This document shows, piece after piece, positions 1 to 9,309 of a stretch of DNA of 64,000 nt. The stretch spans positions 1-64,000 of the forward strand of contig CAVZVI010000008.1 in NCBI GenBank assembly GCA_963778675.1. Reading direction: 5' to 3'. Within the stretch, counting starts at the first letter, position 1; every line of letters starts with the position of its first letter. A model generated the notes under the pieces. It worked only from the letters and a program-made list of their open reading frames with translations, searched no databases and had not been told where the DNA came from. The DNA is from CAWCDJ01 sp963778675. GTDB lineage: Bacteria > Acidobacteriota > Terriglobia > Bryobacterales > Bryobacteraceae. Both the position numbers and the translations under genes were made by a program.

Positions 1-68
1 CGGACCCGACGGTAAACCCACGTCAAACCGCGCCGCACCGGGTTTTCGGGAGGGCTCGGGGCGGCTTT

Positions 69-86
69 TTTCCAATACGTCGGAAT
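69..86. promoter_or_regulatory. Candidate operator, site A (TTCC-N8-GGAA)
   Basis: The site reads TTTCCAATACGTCGGAAT. It shares half-sites and exact spacing with sites at 10145, 13055 and 16784. It lies 67 bp upstream of the receptor start, so it could control that gene. Binding by the nearby IclR regulator is inference. Confidence 0.5.
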
Positions 87-152
87 CTGCCGCCCGAGCG
101 GCGTTGACGATTGCGCCCTCGTGACTCGAACATTAGCCAGAAGGAGCTAATC

Positions 153-3100
153 ATGAGTTGTATCCGCGCAATGTCTGTCTGGGTCTGTCTCACTTTCAGC
201 GCGCTGCTATTTGGCCAGGTAGGTACCGAGGGCGCCTTTTTCGGGACCGTGGCCGATAGCAGTGGCAGTTCCGTCCCCGGAGCTCACATCAAGGCCACGC
301 ATCTCGCCACGGGCCTCTCCAAGGAGGCCGTCTCCGACGTTCAGGGGAATTTCAGCATCCTTTCGCTACCGATCGGACGGTACTCCGTCGTGGTCACAGC
401 CGACGGTTTTAAGCAGTGGGAATTGCCGGACGCCCAGGTCACGGTCGGCGACCGCACCCGCCTCTCGCCGGTGCTGACTGTGGGTGCGATTTCGGAGTCG
501 ATCTCCGTCACCTCGGACGCGGAGCTTCTGCAGACCGAGAAGAGCGATGCGGAAACCGTCGTCCAGATGCGCCAGATCCGCGAGATGCCGCTCGATACAC
601 GCAATTCGCTGGCGCTGGTCGCGCTGGTGCCCGGCATGCGCTGGGTGAGTACACAGTCCGGCGGCGAGCGTGCCACCTATGTGCAGGGGCAGGGGCTGCG
701 CCAAAACAAAACCTCCTTCCAACTCGACGGCGTTTCCTCGAATGCCCCCATGGATGAAGGCGGCACTGGCATTCCGAATGTTGACGCCATCGCTGAGTTC
801 AACGTCCAGACGCTGAACTTCAGCGCTGAAAACGGGCGCGACCCGATGCAGGTCATCGTCGCGACCAAGTCCGGCAGCAACCAGTTCCACGGATCCGCGT
901 GGGAGTTCAATCAGAACGACGCCTATAACGCGCGCAACACTTTCGCTACCAGCACGCCGCGTGTCCGCCGCAATGAATTCGGCGGCGATATCGGCGGCCC
1001 GGTGATCAGGAACAAGACGTTCTTCTTCGCCAACTTCGACGGGACCGTCATCCACAATGCGCAGATCTGGAACACGCAGGCGGTGACGCCCGCGATGGAG
1101 CAGGGCAATTTCAGCGCCCTCTCGAAGGCCATCATCGATCCCACGACGAATACGCCGTTCGCGGGCAACATCATCCCGCAGTCGCGAATCACTCCCGCGT
1201 CATCGTACTTCCTGCCCAAGCTGCTGGTGGCGAACACACCGGGCGGGCTGTTTCGGAGCAACACCGGAACCGTAAACGACACCTGGGAAGGCACTCTCCG
1301 CGTCGACCACCAGATCACCGCGAGTCAACGGATCTATGGCCGCTACGTGACGCTCCGCGAGCCCAGCACACAGCTCGGCTACTCGCCTGATGCGGTCACC
1401 AACGACCTCGTCACGCAGCACAATCTGGGCCTCAACTACACGTGGACGCTCTCCCCCAACTCCGTCCTGACTTTCGTCGGCGGCATGCTGCGCACGCGTG
1501 AAGAGTACACCAACGACGCTCTCGGGAAGACCAATGACGCACTCCAGGCGGGCATCCAGGGCTTTCCGACCGCTGGCCGCGAGAAGTGGATCGGGCCGCC
1601 GAACCTGAACTTTGGCAGCGGCTATCAGGGCATCTACTACGCCGGCTGGGGCGTTCCAGGCGCGTTGTATGGCGGCGTCTATAACGGCAAGGTGGACTTC
1701 CACTATTATCACGGTGGACATACCATTGCTGCCGGCATCGAGTACGACGACATCCACACCTATGGCGATCACGGCAGCGGCAACGTCCGCGGCACGTTCA
1801 ACTTCAATAACCTCTATACGAACGACGGCTTCGCCGATTACCTGCTCGGGTACACGTCGTCGAGCGCTCGCAACGCCCCGCTGGCGGCGTTCGGCACCGA
1901 TAGCGCTCCGTACACCGGCATGTACGTCAACGACGCCTGGCGCGTCCGCCCGAACCTGACCCTGGATCTCGGGTTGCGGTACGAGCACTGGTATCCGAGA
2001 CAGAATTCCCGCAACGCCGCGAGCACCTGGGATCCCGCGCTCGGGAAGGTCGTAGCCGCCAACCAGTCCGACGGCTTGATCAACATGAACGCGTTTCTGA
2101 CCACCGCCAACGTGGCGGCGGCGACCGCCAATCTCTGGGTCACCGCGCGGCAGGCGGGCTATCCCGACGGACTCTGGACGGGCAACGGCAACTGGGCGCC
2201 CCGCCTCGGCGTGGTGTACCGCCCGTTTACCAATCACCAGTTCGTGGTCCGCGGCGGCTACGGGCTCTTCTATAACGCCATGACTGGCAACCGCTCCGCC
2301 TCGGCGGCAGCAAACCTGCCGTTCTGGGGCGTGGAATCGGTGAGCTATGGACTGGCGCAGCTGCAGCCGTGGCAGTCGGTGTGGAGCTCTGACCCGAACG
2401 CCTTCGGTATCTTCAGCATCGGCGAATCGCAGGATCCGCGGATCCATGCGGCGCGCACCCAGGAATGGAACGTCACGGTGCAAACGGCCCTGCCCTGGCA
2501 GACGGCCCTCACTCTGTCGTATGTAGGGACGAGCGTCGACGGCGAAGTGGTCGGCATTCCGTACAACTCGCCGACCGTCGGACCGCACACCAACCTGCAG
2601 GCGGACCGGCCGAATCCGTTGATGGGCAGCGTGCTGCGGCTGGAAAACTATGGGCACAACTGGTACAACGGGCTGCAAGCCAAGATCGAGCGCCGCTTCG
2701 CCTTGGGTCTGGCCTACACCTTCGCGTATTCCTACTCGCGGAGCATGGGACAGGGCTCCGGCGGGGCCGACGAAGGCACCTCCATCCTGCCGTTCTCTCC
2801 CGACTGGTATAACCGCGGCCGTACATCTCTCGACTATCGCCACGTCGAGTTCGCCACCGTGTTGTGGGAGATTCCGTTCGGGCAAGGGCGCAGGTACTAT
2901 TCGAATGCAGGCCGCGTGTTGGACGCCATCGCGGGCGGCTGGAATCTAAGCGTTACCCAGCAGGCGCGCTCGGGCGCTCCGCTTTCGATCTCGGGCGGCA
3001 CGTCGAACCTCGGCAACGGCAACGGGACGCGCGCGGACGTGATCGGCAATCCGTCTATCGCCAACCCGAGTGCGGCGATGTGGTTTAACAGGTCGGCGTT

Positions 3101-3365
3101 CGCCGCGCCGGCGCTCTACACCTGGGGCAACGCGGGGATGGGGATCCTGGACGGGCCGGGGCTGCTGCAGTTCAACACGGCGCTCTCGAAGCAGTTCCGC
3201 GTCACCGAAGGCAAGAGCCTGGAGTTCCGGTGGGAGGCGTACAATGCTCTCAACCGCGTTAACTACAACAACCCGAGCACCAACGTGTCAAGCTCGCTAT
3301 TCGGGAGAATCACCTCGGCAGGGACGGCGCGCTACATGCAACTGGCGCTCCGCTTCACATTCTAA
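153..3365 (+). CDS. TonB-dependent receptor, Oar-like with carboxypeptidase-regulatory domain
   Basis: This is a 1,070-residue outer-membrane receptor. The ATG at 153 is chosen because AAGGAG lies 6 bp upstream; an in-frame TTG at 111 has no such support. Residues 1-22 look like a signal peptide. About 26-105 form a carboxypeptidase-D regulatory-like beta-sandwich, 115-250 a plug domain, and the rest a barrel rich in aromatic and Asn/Gly turns that ends in Phe, as outer-membrane barrels do. Such receptors import oligosaccharides or other large ligands using TonB energy, and acidobacteria carry many of them. Its place at the head of a glycan and sugar-acid locus suggests uptake of that substrate. 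The ligand cannot be read from the sequence. Confidence 0.93.
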   Translation: MSCIRAMSVWVCLTFSALLFGQVGTEGAFFGTVADSSGSSVPGAHIKATHLATGLSKEAVSDVQGNFSILSLPIGRYSVVVTADGFKQWELPDAQVTVGDRTRLSPVLTVGAISESISVTSDAELLQTEKSDAETVVQMRQIREMPLDTRNSLALVALVPGMRWVSTQSGGERATYVQGQGLRQNKTSFQLDGVSSNAPMDEGGTGIPNVDAIAEFNVQTLNFSAENGRDPMQVIVATKSGSNQFHGSAWEFNQNDAYNARNTFATSTPRVRRNEFGGDIGGPVIRNKTFFFANFDGTVIHNAQIWNTQAVTPAMEQGNFSALSKAIIDPTTNTPFAGNIIPQSRITPASSYFLPKLLVANTPGGLFRSNTGTVNDTWEGTLRVDHQITASQRIYGRYVTLREPSTQLGYSPDAVTNDLVTQHNLGLNYTWTLSPNSVLTFVGGMLRTREEYTNDALGKTNDALQAGIQGFPTAGREKWIGPPNLNFGSGYQGIYYAGWGVPGALYGGVYNGKVDFHYYHGGHTIAAGIEYDDIHTYGDHGSGNVRGTFNFNNLYTNDGFADYLLGYTSSSARNAPLAAFGTDSAPYTGMYVNDAWRVRPNLTLDLGLRYEHWYPRQNSRNAASTWDPALGKVVAANQSDGLINMNAFLTTANVAAATANLWVTARQAGYPDGLWTGNGNWAPRLGVVYRPFTNHQFVVRGGYGLFYNAMTGNRSASAAANLPFWGVESVSYGLAQLQPWQSVWSSDPNAFGIFSIGESQDPRIHAARTQEWNVTVQTALPWQTALTLSYVGTSVDGEVVGIPYNSPTVGPHTNLQADRPNPLMGSVLRLENYGHNWYNGLQAKIERRFALGLAYTFAYSYSRSMGQGSGGADEGTSILPFSPDWYNRGRTSLDYRHVEFATVLWEIPFGQGRRYYSNAGRVLDAIAGGWNLSVTQQARSGAPLSISGGTSNLGNGNGTRADVIGNPSIANPSAAMWFNRSAFAAPALYTWGNAGMGILDGPGLLQFNTALSKQFRVTEGKSLEFRWEAYNALNRVNYNNPSTNVSSSLFGRITSAGTARYMQLALRFTF

Positions 3366-3385
3366 GCGACTCCGCAACTGCTGCT

Positions 3386-3410
3386 GGGCCGGACGCATCG
3401 CGTCCGGCCC
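3386..3410 (+). terminator. Strong hairpin after the receptor gene
   Basis: A perfect 11-bp GC-rich stem (GGGCCGGACGC with its complement) closes a 3-base loop, 21 bp after the receptor stop. There is no clear T-run, so it may be a weak or Rho-assisted terminator. It would partly separate the receptor from the SDR operon. Confidence 0.55.
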
Positions 3411-3461
3411 GGTGCGTCTCTGGCAAACTACGAAATTTCTACGTGCTAAATTAGCGGACTT

Positions 3462-4211
3462 ATGGACAGGGTCAAAGGCAAAATCGCTGTGGTGACCGGC
3501 GCGGCGAATGGCATCGGACGCGCCATCAGCGAGCGGCTCGCGGCCGAAGGTGCCTGGGTGCTGGTCACGGATATCGAAGACGACGCGGGCTGCACCACCG
3601 TCGATGCCATCCGGCAGAGCGGCGGGAGCGCGGAATATCAGCGGGCGGACGTGGCGCGGCCGGAGGATGCGGCGCGGGCAATCGCGCAGGCCGCCGCACA
3701 GAATGGCCGTGTCGACATCCTTTGCAACAACGCGGCCTACCTCGGGCCGGCACACGCCATTGTAGAATCGACCGCAGAGGAATGGGACAAGTGCATTCAA
3801 ATCGCGCTCCTTGGGACGCATTATTTCACCAGGGAGGCACTGCCCTACATGGTGCGGCAGAAGCAGGGCTCGATCGTTAACGTGGCGTCGATTCAGGCGA
3901 TGGCCGGCATGATGACGTCGGCCGCATACACCGCGACCAAGGCGGCGGTGCTCGGCTACACGCTCAGTGCCGCCTATGATTACGGTTCGCACAACGTGCG
4001 GGTCAACTCTCTCTGCCCGGGGCCGATCCGTACGCGCATCTCGCCGCCTGCCGACGCGCCCCACACCAGGTGGCAGTGCGACAACACGGTTCTCGGCCGC
4101 GTCGGGACGCCCGAAGAGGTGGCTTGGGCCGCGCTGTTCCTCGCCTCCGATGAGGCTTCCTACATCACCGGCGTCACGTTGCCGGTGGATGGAGGCTGGA
4201 CATCGAAATGA
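3462..4211 (+). CDS. SDR-family NAD-dependent oxidoreductase
   Basis: A classical short-chain dehydrogenase of 249 residues, the usual length. The cofactor motif TGAANGIG is at 12-19, NNAA at 89-92, Ser143 is in the catalytic position, and the YxxxK pair is Tyr156 and Lys160. Asp37 at the end of beta-2 suggests NAD rather than NADP. PGPI near 186-189 is the usual substrate-loop start. It opens a four-gene operon whose members overlap by ATGA (cyclase, AstE-like, enolase superfamily). That context fits oxidation of a sugar or sugar acid in a catabolic route. The exact substrate is unknown. Confidence 0.93.
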   Translation: MDRVKGKIAVVTGAANGIGRAISERLAAEGAWVLVTDIEDDAGCTTVDAIRQSGGSAEYQRADVARPEDAARAIAQAAAQNGRVDILCNNAAYLGPAHAIVESTAEEWDKCIQIALLGTHYFTREALPYMVRQKQGSIVNVASIQAMAGMMTSAAYTATKAAVLGYTLSAAYDYGSHNVRVNSLCPGPIRTRISPPADAPHTRWQCDNTVLGRVGTPEEVAWAALFLASDEASYITGVTLPVDGGWTSK

Positions 4212-4897
4212 CGATGCTCAATCTCGCTTGGCCGCTTTCCGAAAATACCCCGTTCTACGAAGGACTCGCCAAGCCGCGCATCGAGCAGATCTATGACCTC
4301 GGCAAGGGGCACGCCTGCAACTCGTTCTACTTCACCTCGAGCAACCACGCGGGCACGCACGTCGACGGGCCGTTTCACTTCAATCCGGCGGGCCGGAAGA
4401 TCGCCGATTACGACATGAACGAGTTGGTATTCACGCGGCCGGCGATTCTCGATGCGCCCCTCGCGCCCTCGCAACTGATTATGCCTGAAGCGCTCGCGGG
4501 GCTCGACGCCGTGCGCCCCGATTGCGACATCCTGCTGCTGCGGAGCGGCTTCGGCGCGCGCCGCGGAGATGCGCGGGTCTACGTAAACGAGGGGCCGGGA
4601 TTCTCGGCCGCCTCCGCCCGCCATATCCTCGAACGGCTGCCCTCGCTGCGCGCTCTGGCAATGGACTTCATCTCCGCCGCCGCCGTGGCCCACATGGAAG
4701 AGGGCTGCGAGGCGCATCGAGTCTTCCTCGGGTGCGCGGGGTATGGCGACCGCGCGGTGCTGCTGATCGAAGACGCGCGTCTGCCAGTGGATCTGCCCGT
4801 GCCGTCGCGCCTCATTCTGGCTCCGTGGCTGTTTGCCGGGCTGGACAGCGCTCCGTGCTCGCTGCTGGCCGAATTCGCGGAAGGAGAACCCCAATGA
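4208..4897 (+). CDS. Cyclase-family (kynurenine formamidase-like) metal hydrolase
   Basis: A 229-residue member of the cyclase/KynB-like family. The signature HAGTHVDGPFHF at 47-58 supplies the metal-binding His47, His51, Asp53 and His57. Family members hydrolyse amide or lactone-like bonds, using zinc or manganese, in the cytoplasm. The start overlaps the SDR stop by ATGA, so the two are translationally coupled. Among sugar-acid enzymes a lactonase-like or amide-cleaving role is plausible. Kynurenine breakdown is unlikely, because no other tryptophan-pathway gene is nearby. Confidence 0.88.
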   Translation: MTMLNLAWPLSENTPFYEGLAKPRIEQIYDLGKGHACNSFYFTSSNHAGTHVDGPFHFNPAGRKIADYDMNELVFTRPAILDAPLAPSQLIMPEALAGLDAVRPDCDILLLRSGFGARRGDARVYVNEGPGFSAASARHILERLPSLRALAMDFISAAAVAHMEEGCEAHRVFLGCAGYGDRAVLLIEDARLPVDLPVPSRLILAPWLFAGLDSAPCSLLAEFAEGEPQ

Positions 4898-5928
4898 GCG
4901 CGCCGGCGGTGGTTCGTGAACCCGGAGAAATCGACTTCAGCCGCCCAGGTAAACATCATTATCAGGTGGCGTTCCATCTCGATTCCGGCTGGGGCTACTC
5001 GCTCGTGCCGATGACTGTAATCAACGGCACGGCGGGAGCGGCGGCGCCCGACACGCCCGGCGTCGTGGCGTTCGGCGGCACGCACGGCAACGAGTACGAG
5101 GGGCAGGTTGCGGTCAAGCGCCTCTGTAACGAGCTCGACCCGGCGCGGATGCGGGGGCGCGTGATCCTCGTCCCGCAGTTGAGCGAGAGTGCCTGCCGCG
5201 CGCACCAGCGCTGCTCGGGGATGGACGGCGTCAACATGAACCGCGCATTCCCCGGCGATCCGCGGGGCACGGTGTCCTACCGCATTTCGAATTTCGTCAA
5301 GACCCGCATCTTCCCGCAAGTGCGGGTCGTGCTCGATATTCACGCCGGCGGGAGGGAGGCGGTGTTCCCGCTCTGCGCGTCTTTCCACCCGCTGCCGGAT
5401 CCGGAACAATTCGCCGAGACCGAGGCCGTGGCGCGCCTGTTCGACACGCCCTTCCTCTTCGTCTACTCGCGCCAGATGGCCTCCGGGCTGTTGACCGATG
5501 AAGCCGAGGACGAAGGCAAGATCGCCCTCGGCGGTGAGTTCGGCCACGCCGAAGGGTGCGCTCCCCGCGGCGTGCGGCACGCCTTCGAAGGAATCCGCAA
5601 CATCCTGCGGCACTACCGCATGCTGGAAGGCGAGATCGCGCGCATCGCCACCGACCGCGAGACGCCGCCTCGCATGGTGCAGGCGCCGCATCTGGCCGAC
5701 TACATTCCCGCACCAGTCACCGGCATCTGGGAACCCGCCGTGGCGCCCGGAGACGATGTCGGCGTGGGCGACCTCATTGGGCGGCTGCACGATTTTGCGG
5801 ACCACAGCTCGGCGCCCCTCGAGGTGCGGGCGCACAAGGCGGGCGTGATCATCGCGATGTACTTCGCGGCGCTGTGCCACAAGGGTCTGACGCTGTACGT
5901 GATTGGCGAGGATGTGAAGCGGGCATGA
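4894..5928 (+). CDS. Succinylglutamate desuccinylase/aspartoacylase (AstE/AspA) family deacylase
   Basis: This encodes 344 residues. The open frame runs further upstream, but ATG 4894 has AAGGAG 7 bp before it and overlaps the cyclase stop by ATGA, which fixes the start. The M14-type zinc site is visible: GGTHGNE gives His64 and Glu67, and DIHAGG gives His150. MNR at 115-117 fits substrate-carboxylate binding. Family enzymes remove acyl groups from amino acids or small amines; DoeB-like members act on acetyl-diaminobutyrate. A C-terminal region of about 80 residues looks like the beta-barrel extension of the family. The operon suggests it deacylates a glycan-derived compound, which is inference. 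Confidence 0.9.
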   Translation: MSAPAVVREPGEIDFSRPGKHHYQVAFHLDSGWGYSLVPMTVINGTAGAAAPDTPGVVAFGGTHGNEYEGQVAVKRLCNELDPARMRGRVILVPQLSESACRAHQRCSGMDGVNMNRAFPGDPRGTVSYRISNFVKTRIFPQVRVVLDIHAGGREAVFPLCASFHPLPDPEQFAETEAVARLFDTPFLFVYSRQMASGLLTDEAEDEGKIALGGEFGHAEGCAPRGVRHAFEGIRNILRHYRMLEGEIARIATDRETPPRMVQAPHLADYIPAPVTGIWEPAVAPGDDVGVGDLIGRLHDFADHSSAPLEVRAHKAGVIIAMYFAALCHKGLTLYVIGEDVKRA

Positions 5929-7076
5929 AGATCACCAACGTCGAAGTTCTCGTCTTGAAGTCGCCGGGGCTGTACAACCGGCCGGTGGGTTCTGAGGAGC
6001 CGCTGGGGCCCACATACATGGGCCTGGTGCGCGTCTCGACGGACGCCGGCATTACCGGCTACTCGGACATGGAAACAGCCGCACCGGTGGCCAAAGCCGC
6101 GGTCGAAGCGCCGTCGTGGAGCGAGGATGGGGTGTCGTACTTCGACGGCCTGGCGTCGCTGATCGTCGGCGAAAATCCGCTCGAGCCGGAGCGCCTCTGG
6201 TACAAGATGTACCGCGGCAGCATCTATTACGGCCGCCGCGGCGCGGCCATCCAGGCGATGTCCGCCATCGATATCGCGCTCTGGGACATTATGGGCAAAT
6301 TTTACGGGCAGCCCGTGTGTGTCCTGCTGGGAGCGAAGTGGCGTGACCGCGTCCGCGCCTACGCCAGCACGCTCTTCCGCCCCACGGCCGAGGCGATGCG
6401 CGACGCCACCCGTCGCTATCTCGACGCCGGCTTCACCGCCGTGAAATTCGGCTGGGGCGTTTTCGGCGAAGACCCGAAGCAGGACGTAAAACTCGTGGAA
6501 GCCGCGCGCCGCGAGATGGGCGAAGGCTGCGATCTGCTGGTCGACACCGGCTGGTTCGTCGAACGCACCCCCAAGCAGGCGATCCAGGTGATCCGCTCGC
6601 TCGAGCCCTACCGCCCGTTTTTCGTCGAAGAGATTCTGCATCCGGAAGACTACGACGGCTACCGGCACGTGGCCGAGACAGTGGATACACTGGTGGCCTG
6701 CGGCGAGCAGGAAGCGACCGAGTGGGGCTTCCACGAGCTGATCACGCGCGGGAAAGTCGACGTCCTGCAGCCGGATCTGACCCGGTGCGGCGGGTTCACG
6801 GTCGCTCGTAAGATCGCCCACATGGCGGAGTTGGCGAACGTTCTCGTGATCCCGCACTCGTGGTCCTCGGACCTGCTAACGGCAGCGTCCCTGCACCTGA
6901 ACGCGTTTATGCGGCGGGCGGTGTTCATCGAATTCAACACGTCGCAGGGGCCGTTGAGCCGCGAACTGGTTCGCGAGCCGCTCCGGATGACCGGCGGCTG
7001 GCTCTCTGTGCCTGAAGGGCCCGGCCTCGGTGTCGAGGTGAACGAAGAGGCGGTTCGTAAGTACCGGATCGCCTGA
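5925..7076 (+). CDS. Mandelate racemase/muconate lactonizing enzyme family protein
   Basis: A 383-residue enolase-superfamily enzyme. The ATG overlaps the previous stop by ATGA; the longer open frame upstream is a shadow. The N-terminal capping domain is about 1-125. In the barrel, Lys174 (VKF) is the probable general base, Asp207 (VDTGW), Glu235 (VEE) and Glu261 (GEQE) the magnesium ligands, and His311 (PHSW) the opposite base. Such a Lys/His arrangement is typical of mandelate racemase-type acid-sugar dehydratases. It closes the operon and ends 4 bp from a converging gene. Dehydration of a hexonate or uronate is the best guess. Confidence 0.92.
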   Translation: MKITNVEVLVLKSPGLYNRPVGSEEPLGPTYMGLVRVSTDAGITGYSDMETAAPVAKAAVEAPSWSEDGVSYFDGLASLIVGENPLEPERLWYKMYRGSIYYGRRGAAIQAMSAIDIALWDIMGKFYGQPVCVLLGAKWRDRVRAYASTLFRPTAEAMRDATRRYLDAGFTAVKFGWGVFGEDPKQDVKLVEAARREMGEGCDLLVDTGWFVERTPKQAIQVIRSLEPYRPFFVEEILHPEDYDGYRHVAETVDTLVACGEQEATEWGFHELITRGKVDVLQPDLTRCGGFTVARKIAHMAELANVLVIPHSWSSDLLTAASLHLNAFMRRAVFIEFNTSQGPLSRELVREPLRMTGGWLSVPEGPGLGVEVNEEAVRKYRIA

Positions 7077-7080
7077 ACCT

Positions 7081-8463
7081 CTACCGGGTCGGTTCGAAGC
7101 TCCAGAACGCCACTCCCCAGGGGCCGAGCTCGATTTCGGTGTGGAACGCTCCCCTCTCGACCGTCACCGGCTCCAGCGGCCGCAGGCGCGCGTTCTCGTC
7201 GTAGGAGGCCGCGGCGGCGTCGAGCAGTTCCGGCCGCATCAACAGCTTGCCGGGAGCGTCCGCGGCGTCGATCGCGAGGCGCACGGGCTTGTCGGAATAA
7301 TTGACCAGCAGCAGGTTGTGTGTCAGATACAACGGATCGTACGAGAACAGTCCGTGCACCGTGGGGTCCGACGAATCCAGCTTCAGCCTGTCGCCCGTCA
7401 GCCGGCTCAGCAGCTTGAAAGCGTAGTAGGCCGGGCGCACCGTGTCCTGATAGTCGAAAAGGCCGTCGAACTGCGGCATGCGGTTCCACCAGCGCGCCAT
7501 GAAGGCTGCGCCCCGCGCGGACATGAATTGCGAGAAGCGGTGAACATCCACGTAGTAGTCGCGGATGTGATAGTAGCAGGAGTGGTCGAGCCCCGCGTCC
7601 ACCATCTGCCACGCCGTTTCGACCACGTAGGCCGGCTGGAAGCGCGGGTCCTGCACGGGATGCGACAACGACATGTTCCACTCGTCGAGGAACGTCTCCA
7701 CCTTGAGGTTCGGCCGCTTCGCGAGCAACTCGTGGACGTAGTCGATCGTGTGGCGCACCGCGGTTGGATCGCTGCTGTAGATGTGCCAGGAGACGAAGTG
7801 CACCGGGGCTTTGCCGGCGTTACCGAAATCCAGCAGGACAGGCAGTAGTGCGGAGCGGTAATTGGCCACCGCCGGGCCGCCGACGCGCGCGTCGGGATCG
7901 GCGCGCAGGATCGCCGCCGCGGTGTGCTGGTAATACGTCAGATAATTCTCCGGCGTGAAGTGGTACGGGCAACCGCCGTCTTCGCCGATATCGCCTTCGT
8001 TTCCGATCTCCCAATAGCGGATTCCCGAGGCGCGCTCCTTGTAGTGGCGCACCATGTGCTCAATCAGGTCCTCCCACTTGCCCCAGTCGTTCGGAGCGAC
8101 GATATTCTGGTCGATCTTGGGGAACAGCACCTTCGGCTTGAACGCGATCGTCATCAGCGGCGTGGCGCCGGTCCGGCGGATCAGATCGACGGAGCGGTCG
8201 AGCGTGTCGAAATGATACCTGCCTTCGGCGGGCAGCAGGTCGAAGTACTCCTGCAGAAAGAGGCGGATCAGTTGCGGATGGAGCGCTCGCACTTCCACCA
8301 TGCGGTCGCCCCAGATCGTCTCCTCCGAGAGTCCTCCCTGCCCCAGCGCCATGCGCTCGATGTTCATCTGGACCGGCGTATCGGCGAACGAGACATGCAC
8401 TGAAGCCGTCCGCGGCTGCGCGGCGGCGATGGCCGCTATGAGTAGAAGTCCGAAATATTTCAT
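7081..8463 (-). CDS. Exported clan GH-A glycoside hydrolase, GH39-like
   Basis: The ATG at 8463 gives 460 residues and overlaps the amidohydrolase stop by ATGA. Residues 1-15 are a signal peptide ending in AAAQ. A TIM barrel follows, with the acid/base motif WEIGNEGD (Glu156) and the nucleophile motif FLDEWN (Glu261) on strands 4 and 7. A beta-sandwich of about 90 residues forms the C-terminus. The layout resembles GH39 beta-xylosidases and iduronidases, but other GH-A families cannot be excluded. It is the last gene of a reverse operon after RraA-like and amidohydrolase genes, and probably acts in the periplasm or outside the cell. Confidence 0.85.
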   Translation of the reverse strand: MKYFGLLLIAAIAAAQPRTASVHVSFADTPVQMNIERMALGQGGLSEETIWGDRMVEVRALHPQLIRLFLQEYFDLLPAEGRYHFDTLDRSVDLIRRTGATPLMTIAFKPKVLFPKIDQNIVAPNDWGKWEDLIEHMVRHYKERASGIRYWEIGNEGDIGEDGGCPYHFTPENYLTYYQHTAAAILRADPDARVGGPAVANYRSALLPVLLDFGNAGKAPVHFVSWHIYSSDPTAVRHTIDYVHELLAKRPNLKVETFLDEWNMSLSHPVQDPRFQPAYVVETAWQMVDAGLDHSCYYHIRDYYVDVHRFSQFMSARGAAFMARWWNRMPQFDGLFDYQDTVRPAYYAFKLLSRLTGDRLKLDSSDPTVHGLFSYDPLYLTHNLLLVNYSDKPVRLAIDAADAPGKLLMRPELLDAAAASYDENARLRPLEPVTVERGAFHTEIELGPWGVAFWSFEPTR

Positions 8464-9305
8464 CCGATTCCTAACAAGTCCAAAGTGTCTCGGTGGATCA
8501 TTGCCTCGATCTTCTCTTCCGGGATGCGAGGCAGGTGGGTGCCTTCGACCATCTGGTTCACCTTGCGCAGCGCCTCCATGGTGGACGCCGGAGTGGTGAA
8601 GGGATAGTCCGAGCCGAGCAGCAGCCGGTCGAGCACGCCGTACTCCATGGCGGAGACCAGCGCGCCATAAAACTGCCACGGGCGGTAGTAGAGCGCCGAG
8701 ATGTCGCTGTAAAGATTGGGGTGCTTACGGATCAGCACCAGGGTCTCGTCAATCCACGGGTGCCCGAGATGCGCAATCACCATCCGCAGGTTGGGGAACT
8801 CGTGCGCCAGCGGCTGCAGTTGTATCGGGTTGGCGATTTCGAGCGAGACGTTCTCGCAAAACGTTGTCCCCTGGTGGATCAACATCGGGATGCGCAGTTC
8901 CTCGGCACGTTTCATGATGCGCCGGAAGCGGGAGTCGCCGGGGGCCACGTTCTGATAGATCGGCCCCATTTTGAGGCCCTGCAATTTCAGACGCTGGACG
9001 CAGTCATCGAGTTGCTCGACCGCGTCCGGGTCCTGCGGATCTACCGAGCAGAAGCCGATCAGCTTCTCCGGATGGCGCGCCACGTACGCCGCCACGTACT
9101 CATTGGGCACGAGCACCCCGACGTGCCGCGCGCGGAAGCCCAGCACTACGGCGCGATCGACCGCCTGCATCGCCTCCCAATGCTTGTCGAGATCGACGTG
9201 GATGTCCTTATAGCCCTCGCCGGCCGTGCGGCGGGCGTCATCAATGAAGCGCTCGCCGATGTGGCAGGGGCATTCCCAAACGTGCGTGTGGACGTCAACC
9301 ATCAT
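8460..9305 (-). CDS. Amidohydrolase-family (Amidohydro_2) TIM-barrel hydrolase or decarboxylase
   Basis: A 281-residue cytoplasmic metal-dependent hydrolase. HTH at 6-8 is the first metal pair, His144 (IHQ) and His179 (AHLGHP) are further ligands, and Asp233 in GSDYPF is the catalytic aspartate. Amidohydro_2 proteins include lactonases for 2-pyrone-4,6-dicarboxylate and sugar lactones, and decarboxylases such as gamma-resorcylate decarboxylase. The gene starts 4 bp after the RraA-like stop and overlaps the next gene by ATGA. A lactone or acid-sugar substrate fits the locus. Two ATG codons start the frame; 9302 is an equally possible start. Confidence 0.88.
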   Translation of the reverse strand: MMVDVHTHVWECPCHIGERFIDDARRTAGEGYKDIHVDLDKHWEAMQAVDRAVVLGFRARHVGVLVPNEYVAAYVARHPEKLIGFCSVDPQDPDAVEQLDDCVQRLKLQGLKMGPIYQNVAPGDSRFRRIMKRAEELRIPMLIHQGTTFCENVSLEIANPIQLQPLAHEFPNLRMVIAHLGHPWIDETLVLIRKHPNLYSDISALYYRPWQFYGALVSAMEYGVLDRLLLGSDYPFTTPASTMEALRKVNQMVEGTHLPRIPEEKIEAMIHRDTLDLLGIG

Positions 9306-9309
9306 AGTT

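Noticed and set aside
1200..2885. Long reverse open frame opposite the receptor gene
   Set aside because: It is antisense to a clear TonB receptor, with Arg/Val/Gly-rich shadow composition and no family motif.
4522..4893. N-terminal extension of the AstE-like gene
   Set aside because: It overlaps the cyclase gene in another frame; the ATGA-coupled ATG 4894 with AAGGAG is the real start.
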